The notes beneath the pieces are model-generated. The model saw only the letters and a program-made list of their open reading frames with translations. It had not been told where the DNA came from and searched no databases. 64,000 bases of DNA from Pycnopodia helianthoides (taxonomy: Eukaryota; Echinodermata; Asteroidea; Forcipulatida; Asteriidae): the NCBI GenBank assembly GCA_032158295.1, contig CM063245.1:5070700-5134699 (forward strand), written 5' to 3'. The position numbers and the translations under genes are program-made. Shown here in pieces: positions 53,536 through 64,000 of the stretch (position 1 is its first letter; the number at the start of each line of letters is the position of its first letter).

Positions 53536-55794
53536 TTTGTTTAACCACAAAATACTATTTAAAAACAATCAAATCAGCGTAAAATGAAGTTTGGCAATAG
53601 TACCTTACCTTGTATTGATTCAAAGACGTCAATCATTTGGCTCGAAATTGTTGTCATAAACAACTCGATGGGAAGAGAAATGAGATTAAAACCCCCTATT
53701 GTATGCCATTATTATCACAAATCTCTTCCTATTCAAAGCGACATCATATTTTGTTTTCAGACAAAGTAGATAGGCATTGTCCCTCTATGATTATCATCGT
53801 TCCTAGAAAAATCCTGGCATTTTGCAAGAACGTTTAAGCTATACTTTCATTCAATTCGGTATGGACTCGACTCCATAACAAGAGGAGACGTGGAAACAGC
53901 TACATGTACCATTGTGAAGATTAGGTATAGGCCTATTTGTTGCAGAGGTGTGCGCACACAGAAGCTGTACGTGTTCACGTGTTTGTTTCGATTGTGGCAA
54001 CCGAAATACGCAAGGCACTCCAATGTTTTTTGTCGACTTTAGACGAAAATATTTCTCCATGGGATTGGTAGCGGTACTGGTTGAACTCTATGCTTTCAGA
54101 TTGAAACAAATCATTTTTTTCAAATCCTCTTCTTTGTCTTTGAATAATTATTTCTTTTTTTCAAATATTATATTCTATGACATGTCGTGGTCGATTGTCT
54201 TATTTTACCCATTCCAGTCTAAATACGTAAAGGGCGACTGCTTGACCCACACCGAATAAAATATGACGCGAACGTATCAGTCTTATAAATTGATCGTGGT
54301 GTAAATTCAAGGTATGGTGGATGTTTAACCGAAATGCATCTTCCAAACAAATTGTGGATCCTTTTATTTATGTTACATAAGTTTCAATCTTTCTTCCCAA
54401 TACCCGTAAATCCTTGCATTCAAATGTCATGTTGTATATAATGTAGGGAGGATTATTTTTTCCGACTACATCGCCACATGGTGATAACATCAGTTTAGTC
54501 TGACTGACCCGATTTTCTAGCCATTATTTTCATCATAAAACTAACCTCTTTCAACAACTCTTTGAAAACGTAGGTGCCAACGTCTTCGAGAAAGTATTTC
54601 ATGTATATGGGGTTGCACGTTTTACAATTATTTCAGCTTATTTTAAACACTCGCAAAATGAGAAATAACTTTAAACGTTTAAATTTATTGGAAATTTTTT
54701 AGTTTGAAAACGCACGTGTGCACTTTTCAATGTCATCGAATCGGGAGATTCGATTTAAAACACATTTTTCCGACTAAATGTTCGACAAATCATGTCAAAT
54801 TTCACTGACTGAAAGCTGTGCCTCAATTCCATTGAATTGTGCAGAGCAAGGGCGTCCGTGAATAAATAGAGTTTTTCGCTCAAGACGACAGGAAACGTGT
54901 CCGTGAGTTGTTCCCATCATAGTGAATGTAATAGTGGTGTAATAATGTAAACAGCGGTTTTTCATACAGGGTGCTAATGCATGTCTTTGTGTGTATGAAT
55001 GCGCGTTACCTCGTCTTAATGCCATCGTGTGGTAGGCTATACAACATTGTACAATACACTAAATAAATATAAGGCCATCATAAATTCATGGCAAAACCAT
55101 CCCTTTTCTTTTTTTAAATTCAATTCAATATAGGCCCTAGGCCGGATAGGGAAACACTCTTGTCATTTCATGAAAGGAAAACGAGAAGTCTAATTTGCTG
55201 CATCTATACAAGGAAGCGGGAAGAGACCTAAAGCAGTGAGATAATTTATAGGTCTGAAAGTATTTATATTAAATGCTTTCATTTGCTTTATCCGCTTTTT
55301 TAAAATTAGCGTTTTATAAACAAGTATTGTGATGTCGTTGGCTTTTAAGAAGTGTGTGATGATTATACCTCCATGATTAAGTTAACGTCATTTATAAAAT
55401 GCAAAACGAAACTACAATGTAAAACCAAATTTAAATATTTTGACCAGCGTTCCATGGCCCAGAAAAGCTCCACTATATGAATAATTCATATTGGTCGTGA
55501 CGTACACCATACGGACATGAACGTATTTAATCCCAAGCATTCGCAATGTTTAAGTCCATGATAGTCGGTCACACATTTTGCTCTCATTCAAAAACCAAAT
55601 AAATGGAGTGGTTAATTTTATTTATTCAAAATTCAACAGTATTACAGAGATGAAAACCATCATTATGTATACTGTTAATGAAATAATAACTTAACAAAGA
55701 CAATATTCAACAATAGTCTAAGAAAATCGTTTAAGTCCTGATATTGAGCATTTTGTGAATAAAATGGCCTCCAATTTGTGTTACAGCGATCATA
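53536..55794. other. No gene seen
   Basis: Short overlapping open frames near 53600-54260 have no domain or splice support. No repeats recognised. Confidence 0.3.
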
Positions 55795-55950
55795 TTCGGT
55801 ATCTTAAAGAGACCAAGGACAAAACAAAAAGGGGAAAATAAAAGGTCTCCATAGGGGAATTCTAAAGACAGGGGTGCTCCACAAGAAATTTGTGTACAAG
55901 GTTTATGAGAAAAAGAACAAAAGATGTCGCAATCACAGGGATGCGTATTA
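55795..55950 (-). repeat. Dispersed repeat, inverted partner of 32980-33125
   Basis: AAAAGGTCTCCATAGGGGAA, TGCTCCACAAGAAATTTGTG and AAAGATGTCGCAATCACAGG are the reverse complement of blocks at 32980-33125. Confidence 0.65.
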
Positions 55951-58900
55951 TTAATGAGGGTGTGGGCCAGACACGCTCTTGTTAGAGGAAGCTAGTTTTT
56001 CCTATCTATAAAAAGCATCTCTATAAGCGAAAGTTCCTTTTGTTTTACTGTAACATTTTACTGGAGCACCAAGGCAATGGCCAAGGGCACGGGGGGCAAT
56101 TGTCTCCAATAACTTTGTGAAGCATCAGGCCTGTTTTTATTATTTCCATTGGACATTCATGTAAAAAACGACACTGTTTTGTGCAATTTGAATACATTGT
56201 GCTATTTTCAATGCGTGAATGACAAACTGTCATGTAGAGCTACCATCCGAACCTCAAGAAATCAAATATCCTCCTCCTCATCATCATAATAATTCAATCC
56301 CAGTGGTGCAATAATTTGTAAATGTACAATTCAATTAAGATTTAAAACAAAATGTTATTTTTGACATGATATTTGGCAGAATTCTCTTACAGTTTTGTGC
56401 CTTTTCCCCAAAGTGTTAATAAAAGATCATTCGTATAATGGGGGATTTTTTGGCACTCTGATGTGTTTTTTTAACAATCTTTGAAAACAATTTTAACGGA
56501 CAAATTTAGGGGAAAAAATAATACACCATGTAAGTGACCTACAGATTCAGGTCAGATGGTGACCTATTCCAGTCAGAATTGATGTGGATTTATGTTTACT
56601 GAAGCACGAACTTTCAGCAAATGTATTATAATCCAACCACTTGCTTTCAATAAAAGAAAAGGGGAATGAAAACATCTGACTTAGACAACGGATTTAAACC
56701 ATAATCCTTTACTTTAATCTGAGGGGATCATAATTTTTTATGGATGCGTATAATATAAAGGCCTAATCTGTTAATCGCATTGTGGAATCATGTGTGCACA
56801 ATTGCACATGGTTCTCGGCTTTCATGAAAAATGGAGACTGTCCACTTGAACAATGCCCTTCTACATAATATATAAAGCTTCTCATGTAGAAAATATAACT
56901 TAATTAAATTCCTGCTGATGAGGGAACCATTCACAACTAGTACACACCACACGATATTTTGGCTGGTACTGGTAACCTTTTCCCGGTATAGGAAAACATG
57001 TTTATGCTTAGCTCACTTTTGTACTTGGCAGTTCTATCAAATGTGCCCCTCCGTTCTACTTTATCTCTAGGTTTTTATGATTTGGTTCTGTCTTTATCCA
57101 ACCTGTTTCTCCTTGCAGTTCTTTCCATCAGGCATCTTACTATACAAACCTCGGCATCAAGATGCCTCCATGCCCATTTCGCATTGTACTTTTTCGATCT
57201 TGTCAATTTGTTTGCGCTCCTTTTCGAGCGTCCACAAAGTCATTGAATTTTTCCGCTATGAGAATTGCCATCAAGAAACTGTGACTTGAGTAATTTTTTT
57301 TACCAAACTGAAAAGACGAGCAACCCTTAAATTTCTTAAAAGAATATAAGGAAGATAGCATAATTCTACATTACACTGATAAGAAATATTGAATTTTTAT
57401 TAAATGAGTAGCTCGTATTTTTTTAGGATATTGCTTTTTAAGCAGAATTTATCATAATTGTGTTTGTAAAATCGTGGTTTGCAGCGGACCGAGTCTCTTC
57501 AATTCACAGTAAGCACAAACTGCGCCATCGTGTGACCTTGCTTTAAAAAGGGGGTGTTAGGGAAGGTTCTGGTCCATCTAAAAAGTGTTCTGATTAGACT
57601 TACATTTAGGATCCAAGAAGATGATCGACAAACATTGTTACAATCGCACAACGTATACACAACTGAGTAAAATCGACAAAATGAACGGTTTTAAGTCATA
57701 AACAAATTGATACGGATTTTATTGTGTTTAATGGTATTTCAATTATTCTCGCAATGATTGATCTTTATTAATTGATATGGAAATATTATTTAAGTTTTGA
57801 TTTGATATGCAATCACACGAGGCAATTTACAGGCAACCAGTTCCAGGCAATCTTTCCAATAAAGAGAATCATTCACATTTCAGTTTTCTCATTATTTTCC
57901 TATATAGTGAGTTACAGCTAGAGGAGTGTCTCTTGTGCTGCCGAAATGTTCCTGGTGCATACAGTGCAAGTGATTGCCTCCAAGTTGCCATTGCCTTGTG
58001 TAACATGGCCTTAAAGAATGCAAATTACTTTCCTTTTTGTATCCAAACAAAAAAACAAAAAATATTCTTGGCCATACTAAGTCTTTGATCAATACTGCAC
58101 TTTCTCCCTCAAGTTAAAGGTTTTTAAAAGCTTTATGGCCTAACCCAAGGACATTTCGCGTTGCTTAAAAATTGACTGCATGATGTTTCGGTGAAACATT
58201 GCAGGAATGTCACGCAGACCCAGAATTGAAGATCTGCAAAGCACCTTGAGTACTTTATAGAAGTTTAAGTTAGGCCTATGGGTTCAAGAAGTATCAACTG
58301 ATTTGGGGGAAAACTGACGACGAAACATCATGTTGAAACGTTAACTTTCTTGGGTATACATAGTTGAAGTTATTGAATATTGTCATTGCCGTGCGGCCAC
58401 ATGATCCACCGTGCGTCGACCAATAGTAATCCGCTTAAAACAATATAAGATAAAGTGACATTTCACAAAGCTTCTAATGGGATTTAAAATCAGACTTTCT
58501 CAAGTTTCATTGTTGATATACACTTTTGTATCGAAAGGTTGCACTTTTCCCAAAACCTTTACCTCCTGTTGGTAAACCGAGCGCACTGTTTTGCAATTAA
58601 GGAAAAGTTACCATAAAAAAGGTCAAGAGTACAAGGACTTAATTGGTTGCAGAATATGAAATGTACACATAATTGCATGTAGACTGGTGGAACTCGGTTT
58701 ATGTCCATTCACCCCGCCCGTTACGCAACTTGTCACGAAATTTGTTACGATTTAAAAGTTTAAATGGCTAGAAGTCAGCTGATCAGCTCAGAAAAAGGGT
58801 GAAATTAGACGGAGTTTTTTAAAGAGGTTTTCTGCTGTACGTTGCTGTTTTCGGTCATGTTGATCTATACTACACGGTAATTAACCCCGCAAAATAACCC

Positions 58901-59814
58901 AGGTGACTTGCTAGTTATAATTTGCAAAGTGATGATTATCGATTGTGTCTTGCACCTCACTGATGTTTGCTATTACAGGACACAAGTAAAGCAAAATGCT
59001 TTTCACAAGCGCCTGAGAAATTTGAAAAATTTACATTTTTTTTTTTAAATGGTGACATTATGTCCATTACAATATTGGTTACACCATTTACCCTAAGCCA
59101 TTCGTGTCACTTGACACTGTATATTCTGCCGTTTGACCACAACTCCGATTGTAGGTTGTAAAAGAATCTACATGTTTTGTCGCTGCTTTCTCGGAAAGCA
59201 TATTAAGCGGTTGTGTGATGAAGAACTTAAATGAAATCAGAAGCAATTCTCTCTTCGCGGTAATAGGACAAACAATTGGTTTGGACAACGGAATCGAATT
59301 ACGTTCTGAACGGCCGTTAACACGACATCCCGAGTCACCGATCGAATCTCCAGTTTGCGGAATTCCCAAATTCAATCTGAAAGCAGAGTGCAGGCGAGCA
59401 ACGGTTCACTCGATCCGTTTTTGCAAGATACCGAGTTTGACCGAATCGCATTGTCAACAGTTTTGTGTACTGTAAAGCTCCCCTCGCCATGGGAACTTAC
59501 AAGCGATATCAATGTATAACAACGGAACTGGGTGGAGAAAAGAAAACCCAAAGGGATATTTTATGCAGAAATAAAAGTGTGTGGTATGAGGTGTGGGTCT
59601 TTTTGTCTTCCACAAAAGGGGATCCGAGGTAGAACCGTCCCCTGTTATTGCAAGCACCCACATCCAAGTCTAAAGCACGTCTCTTCCGGTCCTCGGTGCA
59701 GTTTCTTGCCTATTGCCACACACGTTTGTCGACCAGGTAAACCTTGTTCCGTAACCCTTATGTGCGGGCAACCCTATTTTCCGATAGCCCCTCGACATCT
59801 GCATGCTAATAGAG
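55951..59814. other. No supported gene
   Basis: Scattered open frames (56998-57246, 57807-58088, 59218-59475, 59532-59819) show no recognisable domain. None has a complete exon structure that I could defend. Confidence 0.3.
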
Positions 59815-59852
59815 TATAGGGTAAGGGTTGGGTTAGGGTTAGGATTAGGAAC
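59815..59852 (+). repeat. Short interstitial telomere-like run
   Basis: About six imperfect TTAGGG-like units (TAGGGTAAGGGTTGGGTTAG and on). TTAGGG is the telomere repeat of most animals. The run is too short and imperfect to be a chromosome end. Confidence 0.7.
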
Positions 59853-60778
59853 ATAGGCGTGTAACCGAAGCGAGTGTGTCCTCGCTCTTTCAAACCCCTA
59901 TTGTTTCTGTTTTAGAGTCCTCGGTTTCAATAGGATAGACACGCCCACACACACACCATCATGATTGAGAACAGTAAATTCCTTCTATGTTTTGGTTTTA
60001 ATCTTATATCAGTGGTCATTCAGTCCTACTTGTTCTTTTATTTGTTTAATCTCCAACAAAAATATTGACCCTTTTTAAATTTCAATGTCAACCCGCACAT
60101 GCTTTAGTCTTGACATAGATTTATGCAACGTGTCATTGGTTGTGGCGTATGTCATTTTGGCCAAATAAATATTTATGCACATAAGTCCCCGGCATCCTTT
60201 TATGATTTGCAGAAAAATAATTTGATAACTGCCGATGCCTTGGCCCTCTAACCTACTTTTCAAAACGTTCCGTGGAACTGGAGAGGATAAGAAGGTTACC
60301 TATCACCGATTACCTAAAAGAAATCCTTGAGGCTCCGTCAAGGTTTCTATTTTCTCTTTCTCTGAATCTGAAGTGTTTTTATAAAGCAGTTTCAAAAGGT
60401 CGTCTATAAACTCAAAAAAGTAAATTAATTAATAAAGATATTTGGCTTTTGCGAATGCAAACACGAAAAAAACTTGGTAGGTCTGAATATTCTCTCCTCT
60501 GTATAAGAATGTGCACTTCTGAGAGGAGCAACGGAGAGATAAGCCTCCATCCCAGTGTTGAGTAATCTGCTCGTTTTCTGGTGCATAGTTATAAACGTGA
60601 CACACGTTAAACGCATGCACATCTCGAAGATGTCAAATTAACGAAATTTGGTGAAAGATTCGCACTGGCCAATGATGGATTGGCTTAACTTTACAAAGCA
60701 AAAAGCGAAGCCATAGCGAAAAGGGTTGGCAACCCCAATACTTTTTTCTTAGTTTACGTCTAAAGCCGCAGTCGGTTC
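59853..60778. other. No gene seen
   Basis: Nothing recognised beyond chance frames. Confidence 0.3.
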
Positions 60779-60955
60779 AATACACCGATTCAGTAGGCCA
60801 CGCCCCATGACAAATTGACCAATCACAATGCGGGATTTAAGGTCCGACACTATACTGCCATTTTGTCCGACAAAAACAACGTGCACGGCGGACGGGGGAC
60901 ACGCGACACGTTTGGTCGTTGCTATGGTGGGCGTGGCCTACTGGATCGGTGTATT
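60779..60955. mobile_element. 177-bp MITE with 27-bp inverted ends
   Basis: AATACACCGATTCAGTAGGC at the left and its inverse at the right differ at one of 27 positions. The centre is GC-rich (GTCCGACAAAAACAACGTGC). A single copy in the window; the target duplication is unclear. Confidence 0.85.
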
Positions 60956-61130
60956 AAGCTTATATAGCCATTGGACCGCCCAGTCGCCCAAAGTGATACA
61001 CCGTAACATGTGGTGGTAGGAGGAAATACCCAGAATTACGTTAATTTAAAGTTTTTAATACTTACAAAATTCATATCTCTTGACAATTTGCTTAATCTCT
61101 TAAGCTATTTTAACAATCTATACGTCATTA

Positions 61131-61520
61131 TTAAAGGAACGTTACAGAATTGGTAAGAAAAAAACTTGTACAGTATACTTTTTGATCACAGATTTACATA
61201 AAACTTACACAGTCTATTGATGCTGATAGTAGAAAACATCCCTTGAAATATTTCTGTCTGAAATGCCATATTTGATGAGAAAAGAATAAACTAATTTTCT
61301 GATTGAAGTTTATCGCTCAGTGAGCGTTTTATTCATTTGTTGAACCTATATGACTTCATGCAAATGTGTAATCGGTTTTTCACTATTTTCTCGTGACCCA
61401 GATGGCCAATCGATCTTAAACTTCGACAGGTTTGTCAGTTTATAAGGTGGATTACATAAAGTGCTTACACTGCCAGCAACTGTTTTGTTAGCAAAAACCA
61501 ATTCTGTAATGTTCCTTTAA
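61131..61520. mobile_element. TTAA-flanked MITE, copy 6 (390 bp)
   Basis: TTAAAGGAACGTTACAGAAT at the left and the exact inverse at the right (ATTCTGTAATGTTCCTTTAA, one change). The interior TTTTCTCGTGACCCAGATGG is shared with other copies; the terminal sequence is a distinct subfamily. Confidence 0.88.
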
Positions 61521-64000
61521 AGGACTTGACATACTTTAAAAAAGTTGCACTGACATGACATGTCCCAAACCGAAAGTTGAGGTAAAAATATATTTTCATG
61601 CCTAGTTTCGACGTTTACAGATAATTGTGAACTGGAATTTGGACAAGGTTTTTGTGTATAACACGTTTGAAACATGGGCCTTCCATCAATTACAAGAAAA
61701 CTTACGTCATCATCCTCAACAACGCCCTCTCGTGACAAGTTTTATTTAATACGATATTTTGCTGAAAATCTGTTGGAAGTTCAAAACAGTGTAAAACTTA
61801 GCACATACTTGAACCCAAATGCCCGGGGATGACATTAGAAAATACGTCATGATGACGTCATTGGTTTTCAAATAACGCTTAAATGAAATTTATTATTTCA
61901 AAAATTCATATCTTGAGAACCACAGCTGTTTGGAATGATTCGGATCTTTGCATTGTCTGTGAATTTTTAATGTATGAAAGTTCTTTATATTTAAGTGACC
62001 TGAATTGACCTGGCTTCCTGTTCAAATTGGAAGCTCAAATAAATATATTATGTGACGCTAAATTGTATAGTTTTTATGATATGTATTTTATTTGATTTAA
62101 ATTAAAATATTTACGTGATATTCACAAAACCCAAACACCTCAGTAGTTTTTGTGATGTCACAAAAACTTGATGTCTAGTTTACATTTAGAGCCGCAGTCG
62201 GTTAAAGTAGAAATAAATCAACTGTTGAAAACGGCTCGTCTAGAAGAAATTTTTCATTCGGCAGGGCAGCGAGCTCTTGGTTTTGCCGTCTAAAAATTCG
62301 CCATTGTTTAAAACTCAAAGTTGTTTTTACTTCATGATTGAACAAACTGTGTTTACTCGCGATCAAAATAGTCATACCCCTGCATATGAAGCTGTTTTCA
62401 TTCTTCGTCGCCAGTAATTTCACCTATAAACATAAGTTTACAACGACGACCTACAATAATATACCTGGAATAACCTAATTCTGCGCAGTAACGACAATGA
62501 AGTGACAGTAATTGCTTCATGAAGCTTGGATGTAAAAAACGTGTCTACATACTGAGTGGCTCAATTGAAGGAAGCCCCAGATACATCCTTATTATTCATT
62601 TACCAAAAAAATCGATGGTCTTGGGTGACGTTCATTGCTAAGTTTCAATGCTACACAATTCCAGATCACTGCTCTGTTATGTGCCTGATGGGACTTGATC
62701 AGAAATCGGTGTCCAAATTGGTTTTATTTCTGCAGTTTTCTTATCTAATCAAAACAAGAGTGAGCTCACACTGTTTCAGCACGTGTCTTGGGTACTGCAT
62801 CGATGATTTGGGGACAAAATAAATTAACTGACAACCTCTAGTTTTTACACTGGCATAACATTTGGCCCTTGGCGGAAAAAGTATAAAAATTAAGAACATG
62901 GCCGACCTTCTATTCACATAGTAGACTTTCAGGCTTTTGACTAAACAAGCTTGCCGATTTTTGTGTGGGCATAAACATCGGAAAGCAGATTTGAGCAGGA
63001 ACAATTAACGTGTCTATTATAAATACACACACTGCTACAGAAGCGGACATCGAGAGTGAAAACAATAAATCAATAATAAAGTCATAATTCAGGACCTTAT
63101 AGTCCCGGACTAGACATTAAGGCCGTTAGTGCAGTTTACATGGATTTCATAATTGCTTTGGCATTTGGAGCTCTTGGTAAATAGACTTTATTGATCAAAA
63201 GTAAATGTTTGGTAAAAAGAAATACTTTTTTCAAGAAAAATATTTATTTGTGGATTTTGATTTATTTGTTCAAATTTGTTCGCATTTGACCATTACGGAT
63301 TTGAAATTGCAACGAAACGACGAATTATGACTTAATATTTATCATAATTATGACCCATGCTGAATCATGATTGTCAGATGTAACTCATAATTATTAGATA
63401 TAAATAATAAATATGTCCCTTTAAAGCTTCCGCACGCCACAAAACAAACCTGTTCAAATTTAATCAATGTTGGTAGATAATGTACTCGAGTGAAAAAAAC
63501 CTGTTTTATCAAGGTGTTATGCACGTTCCCACTGCGGAAATTGATAGGAGCAACAGTGAATTGGGTTTCTTAGATTGCTGTTTACTCGACTCATGGCAGA
63601 ATTTCAGATAGAAATAATATCTCTGGAGAGTTGGTACTAGTATAGACTTTATAAGTGCCCTTTCAGGTTAAAATGAATAACATGTTCCCCTGATAATTAT
63701 CATTGACCGATTCTGTACTTTGCCTTCAAAGCAAAAGTACATGGACAGAAACTACGGTTGGAAAACTATAATCCCACTACTACCATGATCTATAATCTCT
63801 GAAAGTACGATAAGTCTCCTTGTATTATGAAGTACATCTTAAGGGTCTATCCTTGTAGAGACAGTCAACAGAAAGGACTTTGTGGAAGTTGAGTATGTAA
63901 GTACATACTCGATAGGTCAATCTGGTATCATTGCAGAGAAAAGTGAGGTCTGCAAAATGAACAAAACTGTTTTGTTCTTGCAAAGGTTGGAAATAAGGAA
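61521..64000. other. No gene seen
   Basis: A 10-bp-stem hairpin (GTTTTTGTGA, TCACAAAAAC) lies at about 62146-62167. TTTAGAGCCGCAGTCGGTT at about 62185 repeats a block next to the MITE at 60779 (TAAAGCCGCAGTCGGTT at 60762). Otherwise nothing recognised. Confidence 0.35.

Noticed and set aside
59218..59475. 85-codon frame with fairly balanced composition
   Set aside because: No domain, no homologue recognised, and an overlapping frame of similar length on the other strand.
61517..61738. Minus-strand frame with a good GTAAGT donor
   Set aside because: The frame before the donor is only about 11 codons after a stop and no acceptor precedes it.

Overview
This is a gene-poor, AT-rich stretch of an animal nuclear genome. 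Spliced genes with GT-AG introns, tRNA-derived SINEs, many palindromic non-autonomous DNA transposons (MITEs) and a full-length Ty3/gypsy retrotransposon all say metazoan. The repeat flavour and the muscarinic-like receptors suggest a marine deuterostome invertebrate, most likely an echinoderm. That placement is inference, because no species marker was read.

The only confident host genes are two tandem class A (rhodopsin-family) GPCR genes on the + strand about 19 kb apart. GPCR1 has exon 1 at 15589-16827 and exon 2 at 26316-26474. GPCR2 has exon 1 at 35616-37177 and exon 2 at 37802-37984. Both carry TM1-TM6 on a long first exon and TM7 (NPxxY) on a short last exon, with a phase-0 intron at the same place in extracellular loop 3. 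They are therefore old tandem paralogues. They resemble muscarinic-type receptors, but both have Asn at 3.32 and Gly at 6.48, where aminergic receptors have Asp and Trp. GPCR2 has a reading-frame break in its third intracellular loop.

The 9.5-kb intron of GPCR1 holds a complete, apparently very young Ty3/gypsy element in antisense orientation (18422-25502). It has two 330-bp LTRs identical by eye, a TATT target duplication, PBS and PPT. gag and pol are intact and joined by what looks like a textbook -1 frameshift signal (GGGAAAC, 7-nt spacer, hairpin). It sits inside one MITE that is itself inside a second MITE.

Region by region: 1-12 kb holds two weak minus-strand exon candidates (1427-1634 and a signal-peptide exon at 11160-11222), a diverged 0.8-kb tandem duplication and SINE copies. 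13-15 kb is a MITE cluster followed by the GPCR1 promoter. 15.5-26.5 kb is GPCR1 with its transposon-filled intron. 26.5-35 kb is MITEs, nested MITEs and a 565-bp palindromic tandem array. 35-38 kb is GPCR2. 38-53.5 kb is almost entirely repeats: tandem repeats, a diverged duplication with a MITE in one copy only, a 29-bp minisatellite and a 2.8-kb long-inverted-repeat element. 53.5-64 kb is mostly featureless, with three small repeat features and two MITEs.

The most interesting non-gene signals are: a MITE family with self-palindromic ends and 9-bp target duplications (three copies, two with readable empty sites); a strong excess of the palindrome TAGGCCTA (11 sites); and the retrotransposon frameshift signal.
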